Below, piece by piece: positions 38,836 to 51,888 of a stretch of 64,000 bases of DNA; positions within the stretch are counted from its first letter, which is position 1, and every line of letters starts with the position of its first letter. The notes below the pieces were generated by a model that saw nothing but the letters and a program-made list of their open reading frames with translations, did not search any database and had not been told where the DNA came from. Origin of the DNA: Trichoplax adhaerens. Lineage: Eukaryota > Placozoa > Uniplacotomia > Trichoplacea > Trichoplacidae. Both the position numbers and the translations under genes were made by a program. The DNA lies in NCBI RefSeq assembly GCF_000150275.1, contig NW_002060964.1:695322-759321 (forward strand), given 5' to 3'.

Positions 38836-41800
38836 AACAAGAGTATTGGGAATGTTAAGCCAAATTAAAAGCTAAACCAGGAAATTAATACTTTTTTAAA
38901 CTAATTATTAGAATAAGATTTGATGATATTGAGATAAATAGATCGATATTCAGAGTATTATTTTTGAAACCCTTTTCATTCAATTAAATTGCAGAACAAA
39001 ATGTTACTATGGAACGGATACAGTTATTACTTTATATAATAGTGTTTTCAATAGTCGACCTCTTTACGAGCAGTTCCTGAATCTTCTGTAATCAATTTCA
39101 GCTCCAATCACTAGATAAAGCAGGGATACAATGTCTGGATGATGATTTAATTCAAAATTTTAAGATTCTAAAGGACCTAACTGCCAATTTCTAAATTGGT
39201 GCAGATTCTTTCACTAAGCTGTACACAGTTATTACAACTGACGAGGAGGTGCAGAAGATTTTTTTTAACTATTTTTTAAAAATTGACGCATCGCAATAGA
39301 CTGTTACTGTACCTGTTTCGAAATACTTTCGTGTGTGTCATGTTAAATATTTTTCTTATATTTGAAATAACGTTAGCTCTATTACTTATCTAAATATAGT
39401 ATATAAATTTTAAACCTTTTCCTAGATTTTACATATTGTGTCTAATATTTTTATTTCAACTATTTCAAGTTTCAATTATTATTTTCTACGGATAAGATAA
39501 TTAATTCCTATCGGATCTTTCAATTTTTCGATTTAACTTAAAGCCTAGATTTTTACCGTATTTTGTCAATTTAATTAATATCGCTTGGCGTTATTAACCT
39601 TTTATTGTAAATTTTATTTGACCCCATTCTGCGAGATATTTCTACTTCATTTTAGATTAAAGATAGCCTTTCAACTGCATTTGGCCAATATCATGTATAT
39701 TTACTATCTGATTTACAAGTCAATTTAGAAGACGGTTTGCCATCACATGATGAATACTCAATGGCAGTTAGAGATTTTATGGAATGATGCAATATGTAAC
39801 AGCACTGTAGCAAATACCAGCGCAAGTTAACCGTTCGAAATGAACAGATCCGATTTCTGATCACAATGATCGCCTACTCTCGAAAACAATGTGCCACAAT
39901 ATATGAAGCTCTAGCTTGGAAATAGTAAAGAGAAAAATGATTTCTAAAAGCAGTAAATACCGATGGATATTATGGTACAAAAGTAGTGAAATTACAAAAT
40001 TTTCTATGACAACAACTACCAAGGCAATATTGACATTAAGATATACAGAAATCAATCCAGGTTGATATTCTGATATAACAAACTATATTAATATGTGTAT
40101 TCTCGCTTTCATACGCCAAGCATGGGAGTAGGAATACCATATCCTACCAGGGAACGAGCAACTAATGATGTCAAACTATACGAACATTGCATTTTACTGT
40201 AGCATAAATTAGTAATTTCGATACAAAATAAGAGTTCAATTTCAATGCTGACCTCGGGGTGCTATAAAAAATATTACCATGAATAGAACGAATCAAGATC
40301 TAATGATGATAATTATCCATTGAACTATAACTTAATCAAAGCATGAAACCATTCTTGGAATTCTAGTATTTAAGCAACATTACAGAACTGTTTATTACTG
40401 ATTCATACAATAAAATTTCTATCTCTGCAACAGTAATCATAATGGCTTGCTGCTAATTTTTTTTATTGGCTACTTATCCGATATTTCATTTGTAACTCAT
40501 TGGCTGCAATTTGGTAAATTAGTTCATAATACTACTTTGAAGAAATTCAATACTATATAATTCTTGAAATATTTTTCGCAATAATGTAATGTAAATTAGC
40601 GAGGTATGACATTTGAACACGCTCTTTAAATAAGGTGATCACATTTCTATCATATTGAGAGATAGGACAGGAGAGTAATTCGACATTTATATACTTTGAT
40701 TATTTTAAAAAAGTATTCTCTCTTATAGACAAATACTTTGATGTTATGCTCTATTAGTAATATCAACTAATTAATCTGTAAGCGCGAAAAATGTCTATTG
40801 AATACTATGCACTTTTAAACACTACAACTTGCGGTAACTTGTATTCAGATTTCTGGCATAAAGCTCTATCAAGTATTTTCCATGTATTAGTCTTTATAGG
40901 TGAGCATTATAGTAAATTGATGGAAATACGATTTTTATAATTTATATGCCTAAAATGATATCTTCTATAAATTATTTGCACAAAATGACTAGGATAAACC
41001 TACCCAAAAGGTTGTTGATCAATTACAGATTGCTTCGTAATAATGTACTTTCACTTCATTAGAACGAGGTCTACAAAAGTGACCTATATTCATCCGAAAT
41101 TCTCAATTTCTTCCTTTATGCATTAGATTACGAGTCCTTACTTATAACTTTGGAATTGTATAGCTTAAAATCTTATAAGTGAATTTCCACAGCAGTCCTT
41201 TACTCGGAAACCGATAAGGTAAAGATCCCTGTCTCAAGTAATATCGATATAAGAGCAATTACTAATTTTGATTGATCTTCGCATAGTAGTTTTCTAGTGC
41301 CTGTATAATATACGCAGATGGCTACTCTTTATGACTATGAAATTAGAAATCAAGGCGGATTCGTTGCTACTAGTTCATCAATCAGTTAAAATGTAACAAT
41401 AATCAAGTTTTATCCTTTCATTAAAAAGATTATCAGTTATCGAAATTGGTGTTTCAGTAAAAGGCCGCAGTGAATGGTAGCGCTAGAGAATGACTTGAAA
41501 ATTTCGATACAATCAATTAATGATCGCTATCGATAACGGCATATATTAAATGTAACAAGAAAGAAGATTTATATCATTAATACTTTATAACCTGAGATCG
41601 ATTTCCTATCATTTAAAATCGAGAAAATTGACTAATACATTAACTCAGTTTGATTGTTGCGTAAGGAAATGGAGAATGTAATATAATATGCTAAGAGACA
41701 AAATAATTCCCTAATTCGCATTGCGGCTAAATACCTTTTCAACTAGTAAACACGAATGCATCTACACGTGTTCTAGTCAAAATATTAACTTTAAACAGCT

Positions 41801-42249
41801 AAAGGAACAGCATGAAATCGTTGTCAATTTAAGCGTAGAACGAGAACTTTTAATGTAGTACCGTACTCGCATATAGCATACAAAACTCAGATCATAGATA
41901 GTATTCAATATCTTGTTATATCGTATAAGGTGGAAATTCTCAGAGTGTAGCTATTTATCTGGTCTAATGTACGATAATTTGGTAAAAAATTAATTCATTC
42001 GAAGCCAATCTATCCTAAACCGTAGCTACACATACTTTCATTCCTGACATATACTTAAGTGATGACCATAGGTGCAATAAATTATAAGATATTCATGCAT
42101 TCTTGAAGATGAACGATAGTGACTGGACGGTAATTAAATATAAAGACGGCGATACCACTTTAAAGCTATTACGGACAGTCTATTTCAGATCGAAAAGTGT
42201 AAAATACCTCAGTACCATGCTAACGGATTAATGGTTAAGTAATGTTCAT

Positions 42250-43330
42250 GTCATACACATAAATACTAGATGATGTCGTATTTCATATTTATTATTTCAT
42301 AGATATAAGCTGATACAAGCATATGAAACGGAATAAAAAATAGAAATAGTTGAAAACAGTGTTCCGGATCGAGTCCTAATTCATTTAGTAACGTGTGATA
42401 TTTTGCCAATTTAAGTGCATTGGTTTAAATATATATTTCTATTGATTGCAACTACGGCTCTTAAATGGCAATGATTTTTGCTAGAAGAGGTATATGAAAA
42501 ATTCATAAGTACCACTTCGTTATTTCATAGTACAGTAGCATATATCCTATTTCACGTTTTATTCTTATATACTGTAGAAATAAGCTGATGCAGGCTTAGG
42601 AGGTAGAATAATATATAAAAATAGTTAAAAATGTTTATTTCTACTGATTGCTACTTCAGCTCTTAATCGGCAATGATCTTTCTTAGAAGCGATATACTGT
42701 ATGAAAAATAAAAAGTATCGCTAAGTAAGTATAAGTATAATTATAAGTATAACTATAAGCATGATAAGTATCACTCTTTCAGTACCGTGCGATATTTCGT
42801 CAATTTGAGTGCACTAGTTTAAAATGTTTATTTTCTACTGATTGCTGCTACGGCTCTTAACTGACAATGATCTTTGTTAGAAGAGGAATATGAAAAATTT
42901 ATAAGTACCGTATCACTTAGTTATTTTATAGTACAGTGACATATGTCCTATTTCATGTTATACTATTTTAAAGATATAAGCTGATGCAGGCTTAGGAGAT
43001 GGAATAATAAATAAAAAGAATCTAAAATATTTATTTCTACTGATTGCTGCTACGGCTCTTAATCGGCAATGATCTTTCTTAGAAGCAATATACTGTATGA
43101 AAAATGTATAGGTATCGCTTCTTTATTGCATATTACCATGATAAAGGTCCTATTTCAGGCTTTATTCTTTCATAGATTACAGGTTTAGGAGTTGGAATAA
43201 AAAATGAAAATAGTTGATAATATTTATTTCTACGGATTGCTACTACGACTCGTAACCGACAATGATCTTCGTTAGAAGAGATATATAAAACATTATTCCT
43301 AAGTATCACTTCTTTATTTTATATTACTAG
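42250..43330. repeat. Tandem array, five copies of a ~197-bp unit
   Basis: The landmark CTACGGCTCTTAA (with changes) recurs at about 42452, 42652, 42848, 43050 and 43242, a spacing of 192-202 bp. Each unit also carries TTTATTTCTACTGATTGC, GGCAATGATCTTTCTTAGAA, TATGAAAAAT and AAGTATCACTT. Most carry ATAAGCTGATGCAGGCTTAG followed by GGTGGAATAA-like sequence. Copies are clearly diverged and have no shared open frame, so this is a minisatellite/satellite-type array. Confidence 0.85.
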
Positions 43331-44507
43331 GAAATGCACGTATATGTTTGAAGAACGGGAAGCTATCGATGACATATCACATTTAACATTATCATCGTAG
43401 AGGTAAAAGAAAAAAGTTTGTGGCTATCACATCCTGAATAAGTTACCATATTAAATACATCATCGTAGAATATATCTATGGATAATCATAATCTCCTAAT
43501 AAGTATTTCAATAATATAATCTGTTGCCATGACTTCAGTAAAACGTATGTCAGTATGTCCAACTATAATTAGCTATCATCAGTGTAATAGTAGCGCCACT
43601 AGTATATGATTCAAGTTATTTTTAACGTAGTAAACAACTGATGACAGTATTACCAAATTCGGCAACAAGCGTATATTGCGATATTATATACTGTAAATGG
43701 GAATTCTTGAACTAAAACTACAGTAATTTCCTAAATACTTCAGTGACTGATATTACTTTTCAAGTACCCCGGAACAAAATCATATCCGGAATCGAGAACA
43801 TATCGAAGGAAGTTCAATTATAATTATCAGAATTCTGCCATATGATAGTATCGGACAACCATTGTGCAATAACTTTCTCTATTAACTCAGTTAGATAGGA
43901 ATGTAATATGATTATGGGTTAAGGTTCAGTAATATGATATCTGGGTGGGATGATTGAGTAATTACTTAGCGTAATGTTATTTTAAAAGATAATTTTGTTA
44001 CTTCAAGTTAAATTTGCTAACAAATTGGAATAGATTAAAATAATAAGCTATAGTATGCTAGGATACGACGTTTAAGACCATAGAAATCTCTATCGATATG
44101 CTTTAAATTATTCCGCAGTCATGATTGAAATCGATGAATTAGTTTGATGCCATGATAAAGTTAGAGCGATGATGACCGGATTAAACCAAAACAACATCAT
44201 CATGACTGTCGATACGGACGTTGATGTTGGCTTGTTACTAACGCTACTTATTCATGGAAACTTAGCAATTTTAAATGAGATTGGATATGTTAAATTTAAA
44301 TTGAATTAGCTGATTTAATAATAGTAATGGGAGGAGTATGAGCAGAATTGATGATCGCAAGGTGGTCCGTTTTCCCGAAAAAAATAGGCATGCTAGAAAA
44401 GGAAAGAATGGAGTAAAGGCGTAATAAACCATTATCATCTATTCAACGTTTGGTGGGATGGGAAAGAGGAAGGCGGATTAAATTGCTCATCATTCTTTAA
44501 TTAATAG

Positions 44508-44551
44508 CTATGGAATGGCAATTGTCGCATTGATGATATGTCATTCCATAG
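44508..44551. repeat. Perfect 10-bp inverted repeat with 24-nt loop
   Basis: CTATGGAATG at 44508-44517 is mirrored by CATTCCATAG at 44542-44551. Three further base positions pair with one mismatch. It is an isolated hairpin in the region downstream of the SIX gene. Confidence 0.7.
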
Positions 44552-47500
44552 CAGGCGTTGGGATTGAAAAACAATAAAAAGATTAAAAAATTACTAATAA
44601 CGTAATCAATTACTATAGGTTAATGAGGGTCGTAATAATTTTTACCCTCGCGCTTGGACGTAAGTGCTTTGCATTATCCTATTTGTATACAAGGGAAATA
44701 CAAAAAAGCAATCCTTCCATTGACGTATAGGTAACCATCCAAAATTTAATGGTTTTCTTATTATTCTTCTCTTTTTTTCCCCTCCGTCGATCATAAGTTA
44801 TCGCTTTTGCGATGCAATAAAAGTCCGAAACAATTAAGAATATTCATATACTATATACAAATGTCTTACAGCAAAGAAATTTTATAGCGTAGTTGAACAA
44901 AATTGTGTATTACCCGAAGGGAAAGGGCAAAAAATTCTTCTTGAGTAGAATACAATTATGACTCTTGATTGAGTTATTGGTCACACTTTCCGGTAATATT
45001 TTTAAATACTCCGATAGAAAGCATTGTTATCAACAGAAAACACCTGTAGAGATGTTACGATAAATGATCCCTTAAAGACTTGTAATTGCAATAGATCTGT
45101 CATGATGAAAAATCTAATTAAGTTAGCTATCGGTAGTTAGATTTCCATTTGACATGTAAATTACAAAGCTAGTCGTTGGTAGTTAAAATACATGCAATTC
45201 AATTGAGAAAAAACTTATCTAATGTTTAAAAATAAATCGCTATTCGAATACTCCTACGTCGATTAATGGGAATAGGATTACGGAGAAAAAATAATCAGCA
45301 ATCGAGAGGTCAATGCTTCTAATTCCATAATCCTAACTGCGATTGTTCCGTATCAACGATATTGATTCGCGTTAGGGCAAGAGTTCAAAATCGTTAATAT
45401 GCAAATGAGATCTACTACGATCTGATGATCGCATGATTAATACAATTAATTATTTGCATGTTGGAAACAGCTGCAGTTTTCTCTTAAAATGGGTGGGATT
45501 TGATGGACCACTGGGTGATGTATCATAGATCATAACTATTATGATCAATATCCTATATCATCTTCAAATAGTTTACATACCCGTCTATTAATGACGTGAA
45601 AAAGATATTCAATTGGATTCAAGGGGAGTAACCTTAATTCTTTTCTATCCTATCTATGGAAGGAATCATCATCCTCTATGATACCCTAATTACGGAAAGC
45701 AGCCGATTAATCCTTATAGATTGGCCTGCTACTTATCAGTTACTTATGGCTAAAATTGGGTTCATATGATTGATTAATTTTGCATGACAGTTGGTTCCAC
45801 TCTCGAGATTAGATATTTTATCCTATTTTTGTAACATAGGTAATACAGTTTCTTTAGGGAAGCTAAGAGTAATTAAACCAACAGCAATATTGGCCATCCT
45901 ATTCCTATGTTACGTTTCTTCAATTGGATTAAGAACTAATTGAATTAATATTTATAACAGAAATAAAGGAATTTATATGTTCATGGTTTCTATCAATACA
46001 CAGTAAAGTAGACCTACGTGTATGTCCAACTATTTTTTAAAATTTTTACTTGCCTATCTTTTGTAACATTGATAGGAAGACTATTTATCTTGATTCATAG
46101 CAACTATCCATCAGTGATTTTGTCACTATGTTGTCTTCCTGTGCAACCAGTTGGATAGTAAGTAAATATCATCATTTCAACAACAATAAGCAAACTATTA
46201 GCCCTCTCTATTCGTATTGATGAGAATATATATCTATTCTGTAATGGATATCCTGTTGCGAATGGGTTGACCAATTGATGTATTGTTAGTCATGCAATTT
46301 TTTTACTTTTGCCTTAATGACAATGATGATGGATAGATTCAATGGCATCAAATCGCTAGTGTTAATAAGGCTCATCTATCGCAATTGAAATAGGAATGAT
46401 AGCGTTATGATCTGTCAATACACTAGATGGACTGAATGATTTGTAATTTTCTAGCGTTTCAGCTAGAAATAAAGAGATCATCAAGACAAAGACCGATCGA
46501 TGATGACTGACAGTAAAGCGCTTAACAAAAATTTATAGAATGCTACTCCGATGGTTACCAAAGGATTTATTCAACGAGCATGAATGTTCTAGTATTACTA
46601 TTTTCTGTCAGCTTATTTAGAGTTCTAGTTATACATAGTACTGTACGCTCGTATATAAACTCCTTTGGAGATGAATCATGATATGTTGAAAGCTATAGTT
46701 TTTATTCCTATTTATTTCGATTCCAAAGTACAATAACAGCTCCAATATCGAATTGATTTATCGCTGTAATTTACCTGGATCACCTTGACAGCCAGTAATC
46801 TAAATCGGAAAAAATCAAAATATCAATTCATTCGAAATAAACGCATAAGATGTACTTTAAACTGCCCCCAATTTACCTGCGTATGGCCTGAGAAGCCCTA
46901 TTAGAAAAGATCATCGTTATCTCTCACTAAGCCAATATCAGAACAGAAAAATAAATGCAGATTGACTATGATAGTAATTCGGTAAGGAAAACTGGATCTT
47001 CAACATTTGTTATATGAGCATTTATTTAAGCATTAGAGGTACTGTAAGGCTGAATCAATTGAAAATCAAGCTCGTTTCGATACGTAAATATTTGCAGATC
47101 AAGTTTTTTTGATATCACTGCTAATAAGAAGTACGTTTAGCAGGTTAGCTATCACAGTAGGCAGCAGTTATTGTTCCGTTACAATATATTAAAATTATTA
47201 TAGATGATCAAGTTACTAATTGAACATTTGCCATTTCATTGCAACGTAGGGTGCCATTCCATTCATATATGCTAGAGCTAGAGAGTAGAACAACAAAAAA
47301 GTTCTTTGCCTATCAAAATAATACCAGCCATCGAACTTACATTCCTTTCTAACTGAGGATACTTTTGTTATTGAGGACTATCCTCTTATTCATTATTGTC
47401 GATCATTTTATTGATATTGCTTCAAACATGATATGCATTCATGCGATAGCAAAGGGTGGTGTTGGGAGGAGAACTGTTCATGTTTCCTAGGATCACTGCA

Positions 47501-50329
47501 TTATGGGATAAACTCAAGTAGAATCAACGCCAATCTGTAGGTTGTCTTGATCTTTTTTCCTAACCAGGGGAAAAATAATTCATTGTTGAAGTAATCAAAT
47601 TACAAGATTAATCGATATTATCAATTTATATTAATGCTAAATGGGTATCATTTTACATCGTATGAAGGAACAGCTTCAATTTTAAAGTTAGAATATGGAT
47701 GAGCATATGTTTCCTCCCTCACTAAAAGCTGCAATTTCTCTTTTTCTATTTCCACTTCTTGCCTATACTTTAGGTATTATTCAACATGGCCGAAAAGAAA
47801 TATAGTCGTCAGATTAAAAAAATGAATAGAAATATCTACTATAGATCAAAGTGAATATTATCGAATTAATAAGTATCAGCGGCACGCGTTAGCAATCATT
47901 CTGCCATTTTGATGTAAATTATTCTTGACTATTTCATCATGTTAAACATTTTTGAGCGATCTGTCAGTATGTAAAAGAAACAAAAAATCGATAAATTTAC
48001 TCTATTGCTACTGAAATATTAGTAGGATAGAAGAGTTAAGTATGAAGATGAACTCGATTCCATCATTCGATGCATGAAACGCATAAATATCAAAGTATTA
48101 CACAGTAGATTGATGATGCTATATCGACGTATATTATATATAAATAAATAAAAAACATTATCTTGGATTCTTAATAGTTTGATATTTTGTCATTAGCCAA
48201 TAATCTCTTGGCGTCATGCAAAGAAATACAGTAATGGCCACATCCTACGTTTTACGATATATTTACTAAAAATAAGGTTTAGTGATCCTCTTTTGCACCT
48301 CCTTTTTATCCACGGTACTTTAAAATCTTAGTAATCATTAATTATTTATCAATAAAACCCAGGTAGGATTTCATAATTAACCTTAAACTGTTGACTATTG
48401 ATTTAAGTGTATGGTAAATACTGGTTCAGCAGCAGGAAATAAGTTGCAAATAGCCAATCGATCTATTCATCCATTAATACTATACTACTATAAATCTCCT
48501 CGGTATGAATTGCATAAGTTCGTCTTAGGGTAATTGCCATTTAAAGTTATTAATAGCTAAATATCTTGTGTTCACTAGCTGGGACTATTTTTCATATAGA
48601 TAAGGATTCTGATTCCAAAAATATCAGGGTACTGTAGATTAATGATAACTTATGTAATCTATAGACAAGCACATTAAACATGTCCACTTAATCATTTGCT
48701 ACAAATAGATATGTACGCATGTCAGAATTAGCGGCTATTATATTGATACGTTACTCAGTCATCTCGGACTGTGAAGGTTTTCACGATGCTAAACTTATAT
48801 TGATTACTTTAATTTTAAATGCTATCGATCCGATCACGTCGCAAAATTTTCTGGTAGATAGTATACATTTACGAGCAGATAATTTAAATCAAACAACAAA
48901 ATTTATTTATTAAAGTAATCGTATGAGTCATCAATACATGTATTCTTAGATTTTCCGGTAGGAAGTTATACAAGGATAAGTAGATAGTTCAGCCAAACAA
49001 CAAATTTTATTTTAAGTAATTGCATAATTCATTAATACCTGTCTGCAACGGGTTATGTCCAGTAACAGATGTTATTTGTACTGTATGATGATATTTAGGC
49101 ATGCCAGATATATTCTATGGATAGGATAAAGCTATTATTTTTCTACACACGTTACTATTAGTAGCTCCATTACATTTAAGGATATATAAATAATATCAAG
49201 ATAATGTGTTAGATTTAGCGATAGGAATAATATCAATAATCAATTCCTAGTCACATGATGATCGCCAACAATCAATCTAAAGTTTGCTTAGTGAACGAAG
49301 GAGTAGGTAACATACCTATTGACTAAGATTATTCTTGGCCATCATATTATTGATGTCATAAATGTAAATGAGTTAAATGCGGGTTTATATATTATAATTA
49401 CAAGCTAGATTAGTAATAACCTCTTAACAAGTCAACAAGTAGTTAGATTAGAAGGTAACAATTTGCAATAGTGAATAATGATTCTATTGAATTATGTTGA
49501 GTAAGATTGAATTTAATAGTATAAAATAGATTATACTACTTTTATCCAAATTCATCAATGTCCTTGATGAGAATAAATTAATTAATGTTATGAAGTTGAA
49601 CGATCATCTGAACGCGACATCGTTTAATATAATAGGATAACACTGAATTAAGCAGATACATCTATTTTTTGGATATAAAGATACTGTTGTACTTGAAAAA
49701 TGTGTCAAACCAACTAATTAATTGACTCTGTCAAAAAGCAGAAGTTCAATTAATACCAAATCAAAACAGCTTAAACTCCAGCTATCGAAAATTAATAATG
49801 ATTCTACTCTGTATCTTCATTTTCAAGCTATTAGCAAGACTGTTTAGATAATCGCTCATCTATCCACTAAGTTATTCATTCTATACAGCGGGCATACCAA
49901 AATTACTAATATGATTATACCATAGATCTTGTTGTATTGCAATAAGGCAAGCACGCGAGCAATCCGCAAGTCAAACAAAAATAAGCCAACGTAATCAAAT
50001 AATACAGTACGAGCACATAGAACAATTATTAATTAGAAATTTGAAGTTGAATACTAGTTATTAAACTGTCTATGCAAGAATCAGAACACCAAGGTCGATT
50101 AATGAATCAATTTTAATAAATATAGTAATCTTAAATACCGTTGTCGGCATCAAATTAATTTTTATCTTCTGTTACAATCTTGCATATTACTGGAGCAATG
50201 ATAATTGAATCAGTCATCTTTTGAAAGACTAATATATTATCATTCTCTATGGTTCTCATTTAAACGTACAAGGAATATGCAGTATTTTCCACTATTTTGG
50301 AGCTTCTTACTTACTACTGTATATACTGC

Positions 50330-50500
50330 AATATTTATCGTATCATCATGATAATGATAATATAATAATATCAACAATAACGATAATAATAATATATTAA
50401 TAATAATGAGAATACAATGCAATAACAATAGTGCGAATAATATGAGCGAGAATAATGATATTAGTAAGAGTAATAATAACAATATGTTAATGATAATATG
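50330..50500. repeat. Imperfect ATAATA-rich simple sequence
   Basis: Irregular runs of AATAATAAT, GATAATGATAAT and CAATAACGATAATAATAATA. The leucine-rich frame that crosses it on the minus strand is a by-product of this composition. Confidence 0.7.
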
Positions 50501-50977
50501 ATTGTCTTAAAACCTGTATATCGAAGGCAAATTGATACAATTATAATGTTGTGTAATGTTCAGAAGGAAGCATTTGTAATACTTCCAAAATTTCACTCTA
50601 TAATACGATAGCGATAATAATCATAATAAAGACACAAGGTAAAAAAAAGCAGTAAGCAATCACACCTATAAACACATTAACATTACAATATATTTCATAT
50701 ATGTATGATATCTTAAGAAAACATTAGCCAGTACTGTAATAGTATATAGATAAGAGGATCTCACAAGTATTTCAAAGATCTACAATAAACTATATGTTTT
50801 TAAACTGATCAAACATTATTATCGTTGTATAGTGTAGAAAAACGTCAAGAAATAAAAAATTTGACGAAACATCTTCCTTACGTGCATGGATGTTACAAAC
50901 ATGTTGGAACCAATTATAAGACAGAAATAAGGCAATAAAAAACACAAATGTTTGCTTGCGTTACACTTTCTCTCTTC

Positions 50978-51006
50978 ATAATATATATATATATATATAT
51001 ATATAA
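50978..51006. repeat. (AT)n microsatellite
   Basis: Uninterrupted AT dinucleotides, about 13 repeats. Confidence 0.9.
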
Positions 51007-51888
51007 ATTTTACACAGTTACTATTGAAAATAAATCAACATATCTAATCATCAAATCAAACTGTCTGCATGAACACAGGTGAAATCTTAAACAACAATTT
51101 TGAACGATTCAGTGCAGCCATGCATTTAAAACGCAATCCTTGTACAAATGATGGCAGTTGCTATTCATGATAATCAATTCAACGATAGACTCAAGTCAAA
51201 CAATTTTAAATGATATTTAGTAATTTAGTAATGTCCTTATTTGCAGAAAATAATACAAATCGTAAGTGAATAACAGGGGTAAGGTACCAAGATATCGTGA
51301 TTATTGCATCTATATTATGCAATTGCTTTCAATAACTTATGCTTGGACTAAATTTATCTGCATAATGAGATCGCATATGCATTAAATTGAATATAATTAG
51401 CATAACAATCTTTCGACAACGTCAAGATGAGAGATCATGAAATAGAATAGAAAATAAAAAATGTTGGTAACATTCACAAAGTGGATCCACTTTTCATTAT
51501 CATACTTTATAATATAGTAACAATCATTTATCTTTTTCTTATCATTCCGACAGCTTTCCGTAAAGATGGCGTATCAGTAGAAATTGACAGCAATCGTATG
51601 AGAGGACGGTTGTCAGCAATAAACAACTACATTCAATATGACATCAGTACATTATTTTGTATCCAACACATCGGTATACAGTCACACCAACACACACGCG
51701 CAAACCGCTTAATCAACTATATCCTTATTACAAAACAATATGCGATTTTATACAGTAAACGTTGACAGAATCGATAGATTCGATAAAGTAAGACATACTA
51801 CTGCCATCAAAACAACAATAGAAAAACTTGAAAGCCGCACTTCGATGTTTTTATCATCAGTCAATGCTATTTAGCTGTTGTTGGCCGA

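Larger units (their letters stand above)
38836..51888. other. 13-kb gene-poor region downstream of the SIX gene
   Basis: No exon chain with compatible splice sites was found on either strand. All open frames are short and compositionally random. It contains a five-copy tandem array (42250-43330), a perfect inverted repeat (44508-44551), an imperfect ATAATA-rich stretch (50330-50500) and an AT microsatellite (50978-51006). Because it lies next to a developmental regulator it may hold enhancers, but nothing in the sequence proves that. Confidence 0.55.

Noticed and set aside
44338-44424. 28-codon small frame beginning MSRIDDRKVV
   Set aside because: Too short to distinguish from chance, despite an AATAAA just after the stop.
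50240-50482. Leucine-rich 80-codon minus-strand frame
   Set aside because: It is the translation of an ATAATA-rich simple sequence.
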